From the NCBI GenBank assembly GCA_037039685.1, contig JAWNGF010000006.1:1674001-1738000 (forward strand): 64,000 nucleotides of DNA, read 5' to 3'. Under the pieces are notes generated by a model, which saw only the letters and a list, made by a program, of their open reading frames with translations, had not been told where the DNA came from and ran no database searches. Below are positions 31,639-41,773 of this stretch, one piece after another. The translations under genes and the position numbers were made by a program. Position 1 is the first letter of the stretch. Each line of letters opens with the position of its first letter. The DNA is from Ceratobasidium sp. AG-K (lineage: Eukaryota > Basidiomycota > Agaricomycetes > Cantharellales > Ceratobasidiaceae).

Positions 31639-31652
31639 TTAGGGGGGAGTAA
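31639..31652 (+). other. Polypurine tract of A3
   Basis: TTAGGGGGGAGTAA abuts the 3' LTR. Family A copies A2 and A4 have matching G-rich tracts. Expected role: primer for plus-strand DNA synthesis. Confidence 0.8.
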
Positions 31653-32103
31653 TGTCGTGAGCCAGCTCACTCCATCGGACTCGCTTGTTGTCTTGCCCGC
31701 CTGTCTTCTTCTTTTTTGTTACGTTCCTGTTTGCCGCGTTGCCACCTTCTTGTGGTTATTCTGTTACATTGTGTAACGCGGCTGTGCTTGGTACGAGTCA
31801 TGTCTGTTCATACAGCATGACTCATATGGACACTCCTGACTGGCTGTTCTGTTTGACTCATGTGGCTGCGCCTTGTATGACTTGGCCACATTGTGAATAT
31901 ATATTGAGGACTGACAAGCCTGGTAACCCCAGCTTGTTTTGTCTCGTCAAAACATCCCCTTTGAGTGACACTTTGAACCACCCCTACCCTCAAGAGCCTA
32001 CAGACACTTAAGTGTGTTGCAGTTCAAGAGGTCACTTAGGTCTTAGTGCCATCCACTCTCCATCATGGCTTTTCTCATAGCCATTAAGAAGAAGCTTACG
32101 ACA
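31653..32103 (+). repeat. 3' LTR of A3 (451 bp)
   Basis: TGTCGTGAGCC...CTTACGACA, the same length as the 5' LTR. Followed by the duplication CACTT and C-family integrase. Confidence 0.95.
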
Positions 32104-32279
32104 CACTTGAAATACCTTCCAAACCCTGGCAACATATTTCAGTTGATATGATTGTCAAACTTCCTCTGTCCAAGGGTCTAGACTCAATATTGGTCATTGT
32201 TGACACCCTGACTAAGATGGCACACTTCATCCCATGTACCAAAAAAACCACATCACCCAAGCTTGCGGAACTCTTCATG
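32104..32279 (+). pseudogene. C-family pol fragment 2: start of integrase core
   Basis: Reads EIPSKPWQHISVDMIVKLPL and continues to KLAELFM, carrying the first catalytic Asp (SVDMIV). It joins 8554 on the left once the A3 duplication is discounted and 40698 on the right once the A2 duplication TCATG is discounted. Confidence 0.85.
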
Positions 32280-32737
32280 TGTCGTAAGCTTCTTCTTGGT
32301 GGCTATGAGACAAGCCGCGATGGAGAGTGGACGGCACTAAGACCTAAGTGACCTCTTGAACCGCAACACACTTAAGCGTCTGTAGGCTCTTGAGGGTAGG
32401 GGTGGTTCTAAGTGTCACTCAGAGGGGATGTTTTGACGAGACAAAACAAGCTGGGGTTACCAGGCTTGTTGGTCCTCTATATATATTCAAGCAGTGGCCG
32501 AGTCATACAAAGCGTAGCCACATGAGTCAAAGCAGTTAACCAGTCAGGAGTGTCCATGTGAGTCATGCTGTATGAACAGACATGACTCGTACAAAGCACA
32601 GCCGCGTTACACAGTGTAACACATAACCACAAGAAGGTGGCAATGCGGCAGGGAAAAGACAAAACAAAGAACAAACACAAGAGACGAGAGAGGAAGAGAC
32701 GCAGACGAGTCCGATGGCGAGAGCATGGCTCACGACA
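32280..32737 (-). repeat. 3' LTR of A2 (458 bp)
   Basis: Plus-strand ends TGTCGTAAGC and CTCACGACA. The complement of the polypurine tract follows at 32738-32750. Confidence 0.95.
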
Positions 32738-32752
32738 TTACTCCCCCTTTAA

Positions 32753-32780
32753 GGTCCTTGAGGGGAACCCAAAAAGGACC
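32753..32780 (-). other. 3' hairpin of A2 before the polypurine tract
   Basis: GGTCCTT (32753-32759) and AAGGACC (32774-32780) form a perfect 7-bp stem. The stem sequence differs from A3 and A4 but the position is the same, between the ORF3 stop and the purine tract. Confidence 0.6.
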
Positions 32781-32783
32781 AAT

Positions 32784-33548
32784 CTACTGCACCCAGCAGT
32801 CCTTGTCAACCTTTTCTACCAGGGAGTCAACCTCGTCCTCCTCTCCCTCCGTGAGATCGATGGGGTTGAACACAGTGTTACCTGGTTCGTCGCAGTGCTC
32901 CTCCCACCTTTCCCAGGTTTTCTCGTCCGTCCAATCCGCCTTGGACCAGTCCAGGACCCTCTCCTGTTCCTCAACGTGGTCCTTATCCCATTGTCGTATG
33001 TCCGGTTCGACTTCCTTCCATTCCGACAAGTCCGCCTCCTTCTCCTGCCACCAGAACGGCCTCCATTCGAATTTCTCCCTTTGGTAGCGTCCCCTTTCCA
33101 TCCTCCAATCCGCCAAGTCTGCCTCAAAGTTTTTGTCCCACGCATTGGTCCATCGAGGCCTTAGAGTGGGAGGACGGCCTTCGTATCCTGGAACCCATTT
33201 GCTGCTGTAGGCCCCTTCTTGTCCCCATTCGACCACCCCGAGCTTGTGCATGGATAGCAGCACGGCTTCGGACACTTGGAAAGCTGCGCATCCTCGGCAT
33301 ACGTAGATGTCTTTTCGCTGGAGCTGCATGCATGTTGGCCATTTTTTGCCAACCCATTCGAACTCTCCCAGGTCGGAGTGCAGGATGTCGTCAGAGGCGC
33401 GGAATTGGAGCCGCCCTGGGCTCTGCTGGGACCTTTTGAAGACGTAAAGGGCTGCCCCTGAGTCAAGGATGCGGGCTGTATGGAAGGCTGGCCCATCGAG
33501 AACGCGGACAAGGTTGTTGGTGATGGTTGCACGGGTAACGGCGGGCAT
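32784..33548 (-). CDS. A2 ORF3, intact, unknown function, env position
   Basis: 254 residues from MPAVTRAT. N-terminal part: GAALYVFKR, GRLQF, HSDLGEFEWVG, YVCRGCAAFQVSE. C-terminal half: many Trp spaced 7-12 residues apart in a Glu/Asp/Lys-rich context, then NPIDLTEGEEDE, which resembles a SUMO-interacting motif. No signal peptide or membrane span. Same length as A4 ORF3 and strongly conserved with it, implying selection. It lies -1 to pol and overlaps the open pol tail frame. An in-frame upstream extension to 33614 lacks an ATG. Confidence 0.8.
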   Translation of the reverse strand: MPAVTRATITNNLVRVLDGPAFHTARILDSGAALYVFKRSQQSPGRLQFRASDDILHSDLGEFEWVGKKWPTCMQLQRKDIYVCRGCAAFQVSEAVLLSMHKLGVVEWGQEGAYSSKWVPGYEGRPPTLRPRWTNAWDKNFEADLADWRMERGRYQREKFEWRPFWWQEKEADLSEWKEVEPDIRQWDKDHVEEQERVLDWSKADWTDEKTWERWEEHCDEPGNTVFNPIDLTEGEEDEVDSLVEKVDKDCWVQ

Positions 33549-36500
33549 AGTGTGCAGAAGAGGTTTAAGGCGTGGAGTGAGTAGAGAGAGTTTGAATATG
33601 AGCAAGTATTGCAAGTTGTGTAGTTGTCCCGTTCCGCCCTCCCTTTAATACTTCTCGTTTTGTAATTTGACGGTGTTGGGGCGTTTGGGAAATCCTTCAA
33701 GAACCTCCTCATTATTACTCCAAGGTGACCGAAATCTTCTGCCCGTTGTTCTGTGTCTTCTTTTTCATCATAACCCTTCCATCTAACCCTGTAGAATAAC
33801 CCGTCCTTTGTTTCCTTCCAGTCCACGATTTTCTCCACTTCGTATTCCTCCTCCCCTTCTTCTGTTGTGATCGGCGGTGGTCGGGGTTGGTTTCTGTGGA
33901 AGTTATCGTCCTTTTTGTATGGGCTAAGGAGATCGCTGTGGAACACAGGGTGTATTCTCATGGTTTTTGGAAGCTCCAGTTCGTAGGCGTGGCTTGATAT
34001 GATTTTCTTGATCTTGAAAGGACCGTATTTCTTGTTGTCAAGTTTCTTGTTGGGACGGTTCATTTTTATGTTTTGTCCATAAAGCCAGACGAGGTCGCCC
34101 TCTTTGTATTTTGGTTGGTGTTCCACTGGGTCCTTTCTTCTGTGCCATTCCATTGCTGCTTTTGCTTCGTCCCATACTTCCTGCCAGTTGTTCGCTTTTT
34201 CATTTGCTTCGGGAATCGTGGTTACTTCTCTTAAAACATTCCACAGTGGTTCTTTGCCGTTGACAATTTCGAATGGGGTTTTTCCTGTGATCCCATGTCG
34301 TTGGTTGTTGTAGCAGAATTCTGCGATAGGAAGTAGTTCGGCCCAGTTGTCTTGTCTGTAGTTAACAAATGTCCAAAGCCATGCTTCTATCCATTGGTTT
34401 ATTCGTTCCATTATTCCGTCTGTTTGTGGGTGATATGCCGTGCTGAACGTTGGTGTTGTTCCAATTTTTTGGTAGAGGGCCTTCAGGAACTTGCTGTTGA
34501 AAGTTGTCCCTCTGTCTGAGACTGTGCTTCGTGGGAAGCCGTGTAATCTCCAAACGTTCTTCAGGAAAAGATCAGCGAGTTGATCCGCGGTTGTTGATTC
34601 TTTGCAGGCTATGAAGTGTGCCATCCGAGAGAACCGATCGACCACCACTAGAATGCTATCATTGCCTTGTGATTTTGGGAGTTTCACAATGAAGTCGTAT
34701 GCTATGTCCTCCCATGGACCGTTCGGGATTTCAAGTGCTTTCAGTGGTACTTGGCTTTTCGTTCCCTTCGCCCTTTGGCACTGCTCGCAAGAGTCAACGT
34801 ATTTGTTTACTGTTGCTTTAAGTCCAGGCCAGTAGTATTTTCTTGAGATTAGTTCCAGCGTTCGGGCTTGACCTTGGTGCCCTGCCATTGTTGAATCATG
34901 GTGTAATCTGAGGATTTTTAGCCTAGTATCCTTGTCCTCTGGTACGTAGATTTTCCCATCTATCCAGAGAAGGTCTTCCTCGAAGCTGTAGTTCCTAATT
35001 CCTTGTTGCACTGATTTGGGTAGGGTCTCCTTTTCTTTGCACAATTCTATGATCCTCCTGATGCTTTCGTCTTCGATTTGTGCTTCCCTAATGTCCACAA
35101 TGATGTCTGACTTGACTTCTCCGGCAAATCCTTTGAACTGTTCTTCCTTGATCATAATTTGCTCTGCTGTTGGTATTTCGCTGTGATCCGCTCTTCTGGA
35201 CAGTAGGTCTGGCTTTGTTGACATGTTCCCTGGACGATAAACTATTTCAAAGTTGTAGGAAGCCAGAATTTGATGCCATCGAGCGTGACGTCGGTTAAAT
35301 GTAGTTGCTTTCTTCCAATATTGCAGGTTACGGTGATCGGTGTAGATTGTTATCGGTTCCCTTGTTCCCTCTAGATGTAATCGCCAGTGTTTTAGTGATT
35401 CCACAATTGCCATCAATTCCTTGTCGTGAACATCGTAGTTCATTTGTGCAGCGTTAAAGGATTTTGATAGGAAAGCAATGGGATGTAAGTAACCGTCGTC
35501 TTGTCTTTGGGAGAGTATCGATCCCATAGCAACGCCGCTTGCATTGGTTTCCAATATGTAAGGTTTTGTTGGATCTGGGTGTCGCAGTAGTGGTTCTTTA
35601 CATATTTCCTTTTTCAGGTTATCGAAAGCCTCCTGTTGTTCCACTTCCCACTTCCACTTCTGATCCTTCCTTGTTAGAATGGTCAAGGGTTTCGCCAGGC
35701 CGCTAAAGTTTGGTACAAATCGCCTGTAAAAGTTTGCAAATCCTAGGAAGGCTTGGACCTGTTTGACTGTTCTTGGCTCCTTCCATTCCTTGATTGCCTT
35801 GACCTTTTCTTCTTGCATTGATATTCCTTCCTCGCTGATATTTATTCCTGTGTAGACAAGTTTCTTGACAAAGAATTCGCATTTTGGGAGTTTTGCAAAG
35901 AGGTTGTTGTCCAACAGGATTTTGAGTACCTTTTGAACATCCTCCACATGTTGGCCTCGGTCTTTGGAGAAAATTAATATGTCATCGATGTAAACGATGA
36001 CACAGATGTCAATCAGGTCATGGAAAATGTGATTCATATATCGTTGGAAAGTTGCCGGCGCATTTTTCAATCCGAAGGGCATGACAACATATTTGAATAG
36101 GCCTTCCTTGGTTCGGAATGCTGTTTTCCATTCGTCTCCTTCTTTAACTCGGATGTTGTTGAACCCCATACGCAAGTCTATTTTGGAAAAGATTTTTGCG
36201 TCCTTGATCTTGTCAAGGAGATCTTCCATTAGTGGCATAGGGAAGCGATCGTCTTTTGTTATTTCGTTGATCGGGCCGAAATGTTGAACCAACCTGAGTT
36301 CTGGAGGTTTTTCCGGATCCCTTGGGTCTTGTCCCTTTTTGACAAAGAAAGTTGCTGCGGCTACAGGTGACTTGCTTGGTCGAATTTTGCCTGCCGCCAG
36401 CTCCTCATCTAGGTACTTTCTGAGGGCTAAGGATTCTGCCGGTGAAAGTGGAATTGGTCTAGCCGGTTTAGGAAGTTCTGCTCCTTCCACCAGATCGATG

Positions 36501-37027
36501 CAGCAGTTGTATGGTCGATGGTCCGGTATTCGTTTAAATTTCTCTTCGCTAAAGACTTCTGCATAATCTTTAAATTCTTCGGGTATGTCTTCGATTTCTG
36601 CGGCCTTTCCAAGGATGTTGTCTGGTCTCCAGGAAATTTCTTTTGATAGCCAATCGATTATTGGATTGGCTTCTTCTAGCCATTCTAACCCCAGAATCAA
36701 GTGTGTATCTCCAGTCGGCATGGCAAAGAAGTTTTGCTTGAAGATTTTTCCATATAACTCAAATTCCAGATTTGCTTTGAATCGGATTTGATGTGATAGT
36801 TCCTTCCCCTGGATTCCAATTATTTTTTTAGGTGTTGGAAGCTCAATTAGGGCCACGTTGTTTCTTCGTGCCCAAGTGATGTCAATGAAGTTCCTTGATG
36901 CTCCCGAGTCAATGAGAGTAGCGATGGGTTCTGTGATTCCAGTAATATTCGTGTAGACAATTGTTGATTCGCTGGTAGCTCTAAAGTACATTGTTTCCAT
37001 TACTGGTTCGTTGGTCTCTCCACACAC
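33161..37027 (-). CDS. A2 pol polyprotein, open through its length, RNase H site mutated
   Basis: 1288 codons. Protease DSGASRN near residue 40; RT with MPFGLKNAPATFQ and YIDD near 344; RNase H; integrase with HHCC (GHQGQARTLE, CEQCQRAKG) and core residues in YDFIVK, VSDRG and MERIN; GPF module (KYGPFKIKK); chromodomain (EEYEVEKIVDWKE, RWKGYDEKEDT) ending near 33650. The last ~160 codons overlap ORF3 in another frame. The RNase H motif is ETNASG (35543-35545) against ETDASG in A1 and A4, so the enzyme is probably inactive. No ATG at the start; expression by -1 shift from gag is likely. Confidence 0.9.
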   Translation of the reverse strand: MCGETNEPVMETMYFRATSESTIVYTNITGITEPIATLIDSGASRNFIDITWARRNNVALIELPTPKKIIGIQGKELSHQIRFKANLEFELYGKIFKQNFFAMPTGDTHLILGLEWLEEANPIIDWLSKEISWRPDNILGKAAEIEDIPEEFKDYAEVFSEEKFKRIPDHRPYNCCIDLVEGAELPKPARPIPLSPAESLALRKYLDEELAAGKIRPSKSPVAAATFFVKKGQDPRDPEKPPELRLVQHFGPINEITKDDRFPMPLMEDLLDKIKDAKIFSKIDLRMGFNNIRVKEGDEWKTAFRTKEGLFKYVVMPFGLKNAPATFQRYMNHIFHDLIDICVIVYIDDILIFSKDRGQHVEDVQKVLKILLDNNLFAKLPKCEFFVKKLVYTGINISEEGISMQEEKVKAIKEWKEPRTVKQVQAFLGFANFYRRFVPNFSGLAKPLTILTRKDQKWKWEVEQQEAFDNLKKEICKEPLLRHPDPTKPYILETNASGVAMGSILSQRQDDGYLHPIAFLSKSFNAAQMNYDVHDKELMAIVESLKHWRLHLEGTREPITIYTDHRNLQYWKKATTFNRRHARWHQILASYNFEIVYRPGNMSTKPDLLSRRADHSEIPTAEQIMIKEEQFKGFAGEVKSDIIVDIREAQIEDESIRRIIELCKEKETLPKSVQQGIRNYSFEEDLLWIDGKIYVPEDKDTRLKILRLHHDSTMAGHQGQARTLELISRKYYWPGLKATVNKYVDSCEQCQRAKGTKSQVPLKALEIPNGPWEDIAYDFIVKLPKSQGNDSILVVVDRFSRMAHFIACKESTTADQLADLFLKNVWRLHGFPRSTVSDRGTTFNSKFLKALYQKIGTTPTFSTAYHPQTDGIMERINQWIEAWLWTFVNYRQDNWAELLPIAEFCYNNQRHGITGKTPFEIVNGKEPLWNVLREVTTIPEANEKANNWQEVWDEAKAAMEWHRRKDPVEHQPKYKEGDLVWLYGQNIKMNRPNKKLDNKKYGPFKIKKIISSHAYELELPKTMRIHPVFHSDLLSPYKKDDNFHRNQPRPPPITTEEGEEEYEVEKIVDWKETKDGLFYRVRWKGYDEKEDTEQRAEDFGHLGVIMRRFLKDFPNAPTPSNYKTRSIKGRAERDNYTTCNTCSYSNSLYSLHALNLFCTLCPPLPVQPSPTTLSAFSMGQPSIQPASLTQGQPFTSSKGPSRAQGGSNSAPLTTSCTPTWESSNGLAKNGQHACSSSEKTSTYAEDAQLSKCPKPCCYPCTSSGWSNGDKKGPTAANGFQDTKAVLPL

Positions 37028-37029
37028 GG

Positions 37030-38059
37030 TTAGAGGGAGACCTCGCCTTTTCCCGACTTGGATTCTTCTTCTATTTTTCCTTCCCTTCCTTTGAGGTTAG
37101 GTTCCTCCTTTTTCCATTCCTTCTCCGGGCATTTGGCAAGCATGTGTTTGTCTGATCCGCATTTCAGGCAGCGTCTGGTTGCTATCCTTGCTTTGTATAT
37201 TTCGTCGGGTAGCCGTTTTGTAGACGATTGTCCACTAGCGCTTGGTTGGACTGCCTTCCTTCCTGTGGAGTTCTTGATTTGTTGTAATTTCTGGTCAATA
37301 GAGATTGCGATTGAGATCCATCGGTCAAGGGAAAGTTCTCGTTCTGTTCCATCTTCATTGATGAGGGTTAGTTCGAAACGAGCTAGTTTGGTTTTGACTT
37401 CGGACTTCAATCCTTCCTTGAATTGGTTGATCAGAGCTTCCTGTCCCCAGTTTACGTCTACCAGAAGGTATCGGAATTCCGAAGCATAGTTCGCTACCGA
37501 GTTGGTCTGTTTGCATTTGCGAATGTCCGATTCGGCTTTGGCTTTTTTGTTTGGGTCGCTGAACTGTTCCATGAAGTGTGCCTTGAAGCTTTCCCACGAG
37601 GTGAGATTTTGGTTGTTTTCTCCTTGGTTAAGCGATCGTAAGAGTACTTGTGCCCAGTGAGTGGCGGCTTTGTTCTCGGATTTGAAGTTTGCTAGGGCTT
37701 CGCGGATCCTTTCTTCGTTGGAAGTGTATTGATCGCCTAGGCGTACAAAGTAGCTCTCCATTTGTGTGATGAACATTTCGGCGCCCTCCCCTTTCTTTCC
37801 ATCAAAGGCTTCTGGTCGAGTCACTTTGGGGCGAGGTGGTCTGTTACCGATGTTTGGGTTCTCGGTCAGTTGTTGGATTCTTAATTCTAACTCGTTGATC
37901 CTGGTAGATTCTGCGTCTGGATGTAGTGGAGAATTCGATCGTCTGGAGGGGATCCCGTGCAGGGATGCTTCGTCCATTTCTTCTCGCATGTTGTTGATCA
38001 TTTCCTGGACTTCTGTGATTTTGGCAGTGAAGGAGGTTCCTTCCTGTCATAAGGTTTCT
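37030..38059 (-). pseudogene. A2 Gag, 3' part, cut by solo LTR D
   Basis: Coiled-coil end, capsid and CCHC knuckle (CLKCGSDKHMLAKC) of family A Gag, followed by SGKGEVSL-stop. Continuous with 39236-40212 once D and its duplication are discounted. The slippery G GGA AAA is at 37048-37054. Confidence 0.9.
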
Positions 38060-39230
38060 TGTTATGGATACTGACATTCTGTCATAGGAATAACATACTG
38101 AAATCCAAACCTATGCTTGTGGCGACTTTTCTGCTTGTTTGCATGTATGCAGTTTTGTAACTGTCTTTACTCCCTCTTGAACGCTACTTTTGTGCTACTT
38201 CTTTATGTCGAAATGTAGTACTCTCTAGTAGCTTCAATCCACTGTCTTTTGCGTCTCTATATGCGGGGATTTCATAAAGATATGAAATGTCTAAGTTTAT
38301 TGTCTTTGGCGCTTAGGGAGAGATACATTGTTATACTTGTATCTCCACCAATACTGATCCGTTCGCTTAGCTTGAACTTGCGACTGACTCGCAAGCTTCC
38401 AATTCAGCCGATCGCACTTGTTTCATGTGAATTGACCGGCTATTTCCCGCGATATGTCTCGTGGCTTGTCAAGGTGCTGAAATGACTCATTTCAGCAGCC
38501 ACCAGATCTTGAGAGCTGCATAGCTTGTAGATAGTGATTTAGTATAGTTACTTGACTGGAGCAATTAGTTAGATGACTCATAATATATGTTCCAGCCAAC
38601 CAAAGCACTCTGACTCCATGAATGCTAGTCATCAAGGCATCAGTGTTCATCCACCCCTCCTATCATTGGTAGATGCCCCCAATGATAGCCACAACCAGAT
38701 GACTAGTGTTCTGAGGCCTCTAGGGTATAAATACATGCCCTCTAAGAGCCCTCCATCCTCACCTCACTCTACATCTGTTGTGCTTTGGCTTGGCTGTGTG
38801 ATTTTCCCCATTATTGTTGTGTGCCTCAAACAGTATTTGTTAGCCTAAAGAAAAGGATCTCCTGAGTACCTATTATAGAGGAAAGGTTGCAGACGTCTTA
38901 TAGTGCTTTTACAAGTAAGAACAAGGAAGGCATTTAGGGAATAGCCTAAGATTAGTACATACTTAGTTCATTGCAACTAGGAGTGTGAAACAGTGACATT
39001 TAATAGCTAAGGGAACCTGAGCTCAGTACTCCTGCTCTTTCTATTACTAGTGTACATACACTCTACAGTAGGAAAGCTTAGTATCAATTCCATTAAGTGT
39101 GCAACTAGATTGCTTACTTACTGAGAGCATCTCAGACTACTGAGACATTACTTTATATTGTTCCACTGTGTGTATTCTGTAGTTATATCACTTGTACATA
39201 CAAGTAGCTGCAACTCTCAGATATATAACA
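38060..39230 (+). repeat. Solo LTR D, 1,171 bp, unknown family
   Basis: Begins TGTTATGGAT and ends GATATATAACA, with 6-bp inverted termini TGTTAT/ATAACA. Flanked by the 5-bp duplication TTTCT (38055-38059 and 39231-39235). It interrupts a Gag that is otherwise colinear with A1. No credible coding frame. On the plus strand it has TATAAATA at 38726-38733 and TGACTCA at 38483-38489 and 38574-38580, consistent with a promoter-bearing LTR in plus orientation. No second copy or internal region is in the window. Confidence 0.88.
38476..38496 (+). promoter_or_regulatory. Perfect 10-bp-arm palindrome over a TGACTCA site in LTR D
   Basis: Arms GCTGAAATGA and TCATTTCAGC flank a single C, so the whole forms a palindrome around TGACTCA, about 230 bp upstream of the TATA box. 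Possible bZIP binding site. Confidence 0.5.
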
Positions 39231-39235
39231 TTTCT

Positions 39236-40212
39236 AGTCCCTGTGTTACTGCCTCGTTCCACTCAAGTTGCCCTTGTCTGGTAGTGTTGAGTTCCTCGCG
39301 TATATTGTTAACTAGTCCTTGAGTGTTGGTAACCTCATTTCGAATGCGGGTTACGTCTTGACCAACTAGGAAAGAATTATGTTCGCCATTTCTTGCCGAG
39401 TTCAGGATGTCCGTCAAGGTTCCTTGTAGGGTGTTGATGGAATCGTTAAAGATTTGCTGGTTGTTTGCTAGTACTTGTGTGGCTTGTTCTAGGCTGCTAA
39501 GCCTTTGATCTATAGTGACTCTCATTCCGTCTATAACCCTAAGGGTGGCGTTGTGTCTTCCCTCTAGAAGGTCGTCCAGGTCGTCTAGATTACTGATTAC
39601 AGTCCTGCCGCTAGAGCTGGAACTTGAACTCGAGCTTCCTGGATCGCCGGTGCTTTGTTGTACAGGGGCCAATTGTCCGGAGTAACCCTGCGGGACATAC
39701 GGTGGTGCTGGAATTGCTGGTGTGACTGGCTGGGAAGCCACTGGAATTGGTCCTGCGTTAGTGATGGTTCCTCCAATTTGGGGAACTGTAGGGACATTGG
39801 GAATGTGTGGTGTAGGAGGAGGTCTAATAGGAACAAGTGATACGCCCCCGTGAGCTTCAGGTTGGGGAGAAAAGAACTGTCTCCTAGTCCCTAGTGGCCA
39901 CAAGGGGCGTGATGGTCCTGGACTTCCAGTTGGAATGCGGATTGCAGCCGGAGTGGGGTCAATTGTGAGATCTCCTGGTTCCCTATTTATGATAGTGGCT
40001 TCTTCCTCTTGTACAGTTGTCATGTCGGTGATGCCAAAAGCTCCCGGCATTGATGTTTGGCTTTGGGAGCGTGATCGGGCAGGACCTCCCGCTTGAATTT
40101 GTGCGATATCTTGTTCGTTTAGTGATCCTGTGGGCCTCGCTGCCCTACTGGGTCCTCTTCTTGTTGATATAGTGGATGAGGGACGTGATCCTCCATCTTC
40201 TTGAATAGACAT
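39236..40212 (-). pseudogene. A2 Gag, 5' part
   Basis: From MSIQEDGGSR through the Pro/Ser-rich region, the polyserine tract and part of the coiled coil, then cut at GLE by solo LTR D. Almost identical to A1 Gag. Confidence 0.9.
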
Positions 40213-40234
40213 GTTTGTTAAGCTTGTTTTGTAA

Positions 40235-40692
40235 TGTTGTAAGCTTCTTCTTGGTGGCTATGAGACAAGCCGCGATGGAGAGTGGACGGCACTAAGACCT
40301 AAGTGACCTCTTGAACCGCAACACACTTAAGCGTCTGTAGGCTCTTGAGGGTAGGGGTGGTTCTAAGTGTCACTCAGAGGGGATGTTTTGACGAGACAAA
40401 ACAAGCTGGGGTTACCAGGCTTGTTGGTCCTCTATATATATTCAAGCAGTGGCCGAGTCATACAAAGCGTAGCCACATGAGTCAAAGCAGTTAACCAGTC
40501 AGGAGTGTCCATGTGAGTCATGCTGTATGAACAGACATGACTCGTACAAAGCACAGCCGCGTTACACAGTGTAACACATAACCACAAGAAGGTGGCAACG
40601 CGGCAGGGAAAAGACAAAACAAAGAACAAACACAAGAGACGAGAGAGGAAGAGACGCAGACGAGTCCGATGGCGAGAGCATGGCTCACGACA
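40235..40692 (-). repeat. 5' LTR of A2 (458 bp)
   Basis: Plus-strand ends TGTTGTAAGC and CTCACGACA. The PBS sequence is just inside it, between 40212 and 40235. Followed by the duplication TCATG. Confidence 0.95.
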
Positions 40693-40697
40693 TCATG

Positions 40698-41773
40698 GAA
40701 CACTGCTGGAAACTACATGGAACCCCAGAAACAGTTGTATCAGATTGTGGACCAACCTTTGCATCCAAATTCATGAAGGAGCTCTATCAGGCCCTGAACA
40801 TCCAGCCTAGGCTCTCAACTGCATATCACCCTGAAACTGACAGGCAAACGGAGTGCATCAATCAAACAGTCGAGGCTTTCATTTGGACAAACTGCACTCT
40901 CAAGCAACATGACTGGGCTTCACTTTTACCCTTTGGCAAATTTGCATATAACAACTTGTTCCACTCTAGCATTGGTATGACACCTTTCTTTGCCAACACA
41001 GCTCGCCACCCATCAATTGAGGGTACACCAGTGGAAGACGGTTCCGTCCCAGAAGCTGTGGCTCATGCACAACATATCCAAGACAATCTGGAAGAAGCTA
41101 AGGCTAGCTTGACCCTGAGCAAAGAACGGGACAAGGAATATTCAGACAAACAATGGCAGGAAGATCCCTTCATCCTGGGCAATAAGGTTTGGCTAAGCCA
41201 TAATCACATCACGACCAATCAGCCATCTTTGAAATTATTGCATAAACGACTTGGACCCTTCACTATCCTGGAAGCAATAGGGAAGAATGCGTACAGACTA
41301 CAACTCCCACCTTCAATGACCATGCATCCAGTAGTCAATGTGTCACGCCTAGCCAAATACAAGGAAGACAAAATTGGGGGCTGCCATGTTGATCCACCTC
41401 CACCAATCAAGACACCAGAGGGCAAAGAGGAATATGAGGTGGAACACGTCCAAACCTCCAGGATGGAAAAAGGAATCCTGAAGTATTTTGTCAAATGGAA
41501 GGGCTACACTGTGGAACATGACTCCAGGGAACCCCTGGAGAACCTTGGCAATGCATCAGAACTCATTAATGAGTTCCACAAGGAACATCCAGACGCCATC
41601 AAAGAAGTCCCCAAGGTTACCAGGAAGCGTTGCCATGAGGAAAGAAAGGATGACTTGGCAGCTGACAGCAAGGAAGAATGGCCCATTAGGTGTTCTAAGC
41701 ATATAAAAGAGGCTGCTGGGATCCAAGTCCCTCATCAAAAAGTTTTTACTTTCTCCCCTCCTGCACTAAAAAC
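40698..41773 (+). CDS. C-family pol fragment 3: integrase core, GPF module, chromodomain
   Basis: Integrase core with VVSDCGPTF (the usual SDRG is SDCG), HPETDRQTE carrying the catalytic Glu, and a GPF-type module (KRLGPFTILEAIG) near 41250. Chromodomain EYEVEHVQTSRM and KWKGYTVEHDS are near 41430-41530. The frame has no stop here and stays open through ORF3 to 42128. It cannot be a complete gene because of the two insertions and the 5' deletion. Confidence 0.85.

Larger units (their letters stand above)
8555..32103 (+). mobile_element. Family A retrotransposon A3, complete but decayed, hosting B1 and a solo LTR
   Basis: Two 451-bp LTRs (8555-9005 and 31653-32103), flanked by the 5-bp target duplication CACTT (8550-8554 and 32104-32108). 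The duplication sits in the C-family integrase gene. A3 is itself interrupted by a solo family-A LTR in pol (13724-14189) and by element B1 between pol and ORF3 (14916-30789). LTRs differ at about 11 positions by eye, mostly CpG transitions. Confidence 0.95.
32280..40692 (-). mobile_element. Family A retrotransposon A2, complete (8,413 bp with nested solo LTR)
   Basis: LTRs 32280-32737 and 40235-40692, both 458 bp, differing at only two C/T positions by eye. Flanked by TCATG (32275-32279 and 40693-40697). Inserted in the C-family integrase. Its gag is interrupted by solo LTR D. Confidence 0.96.

Noticed and set aside
38060..39230. Complete small non-autonomous LTR element (TRIM) instead of a solo LTR
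   Set aside because: I see no internal terminal direct repeat, PBS or polypurine tract inside; a single LTR with 5-bp duplications is simpler.
32280..40692. ORF3 as a retroviral envelope gene
   Set aside because: The position fits, but no version has a signal peptide, transmembrane segment or fusion-peptide-like stretch. I call it only ORF3.
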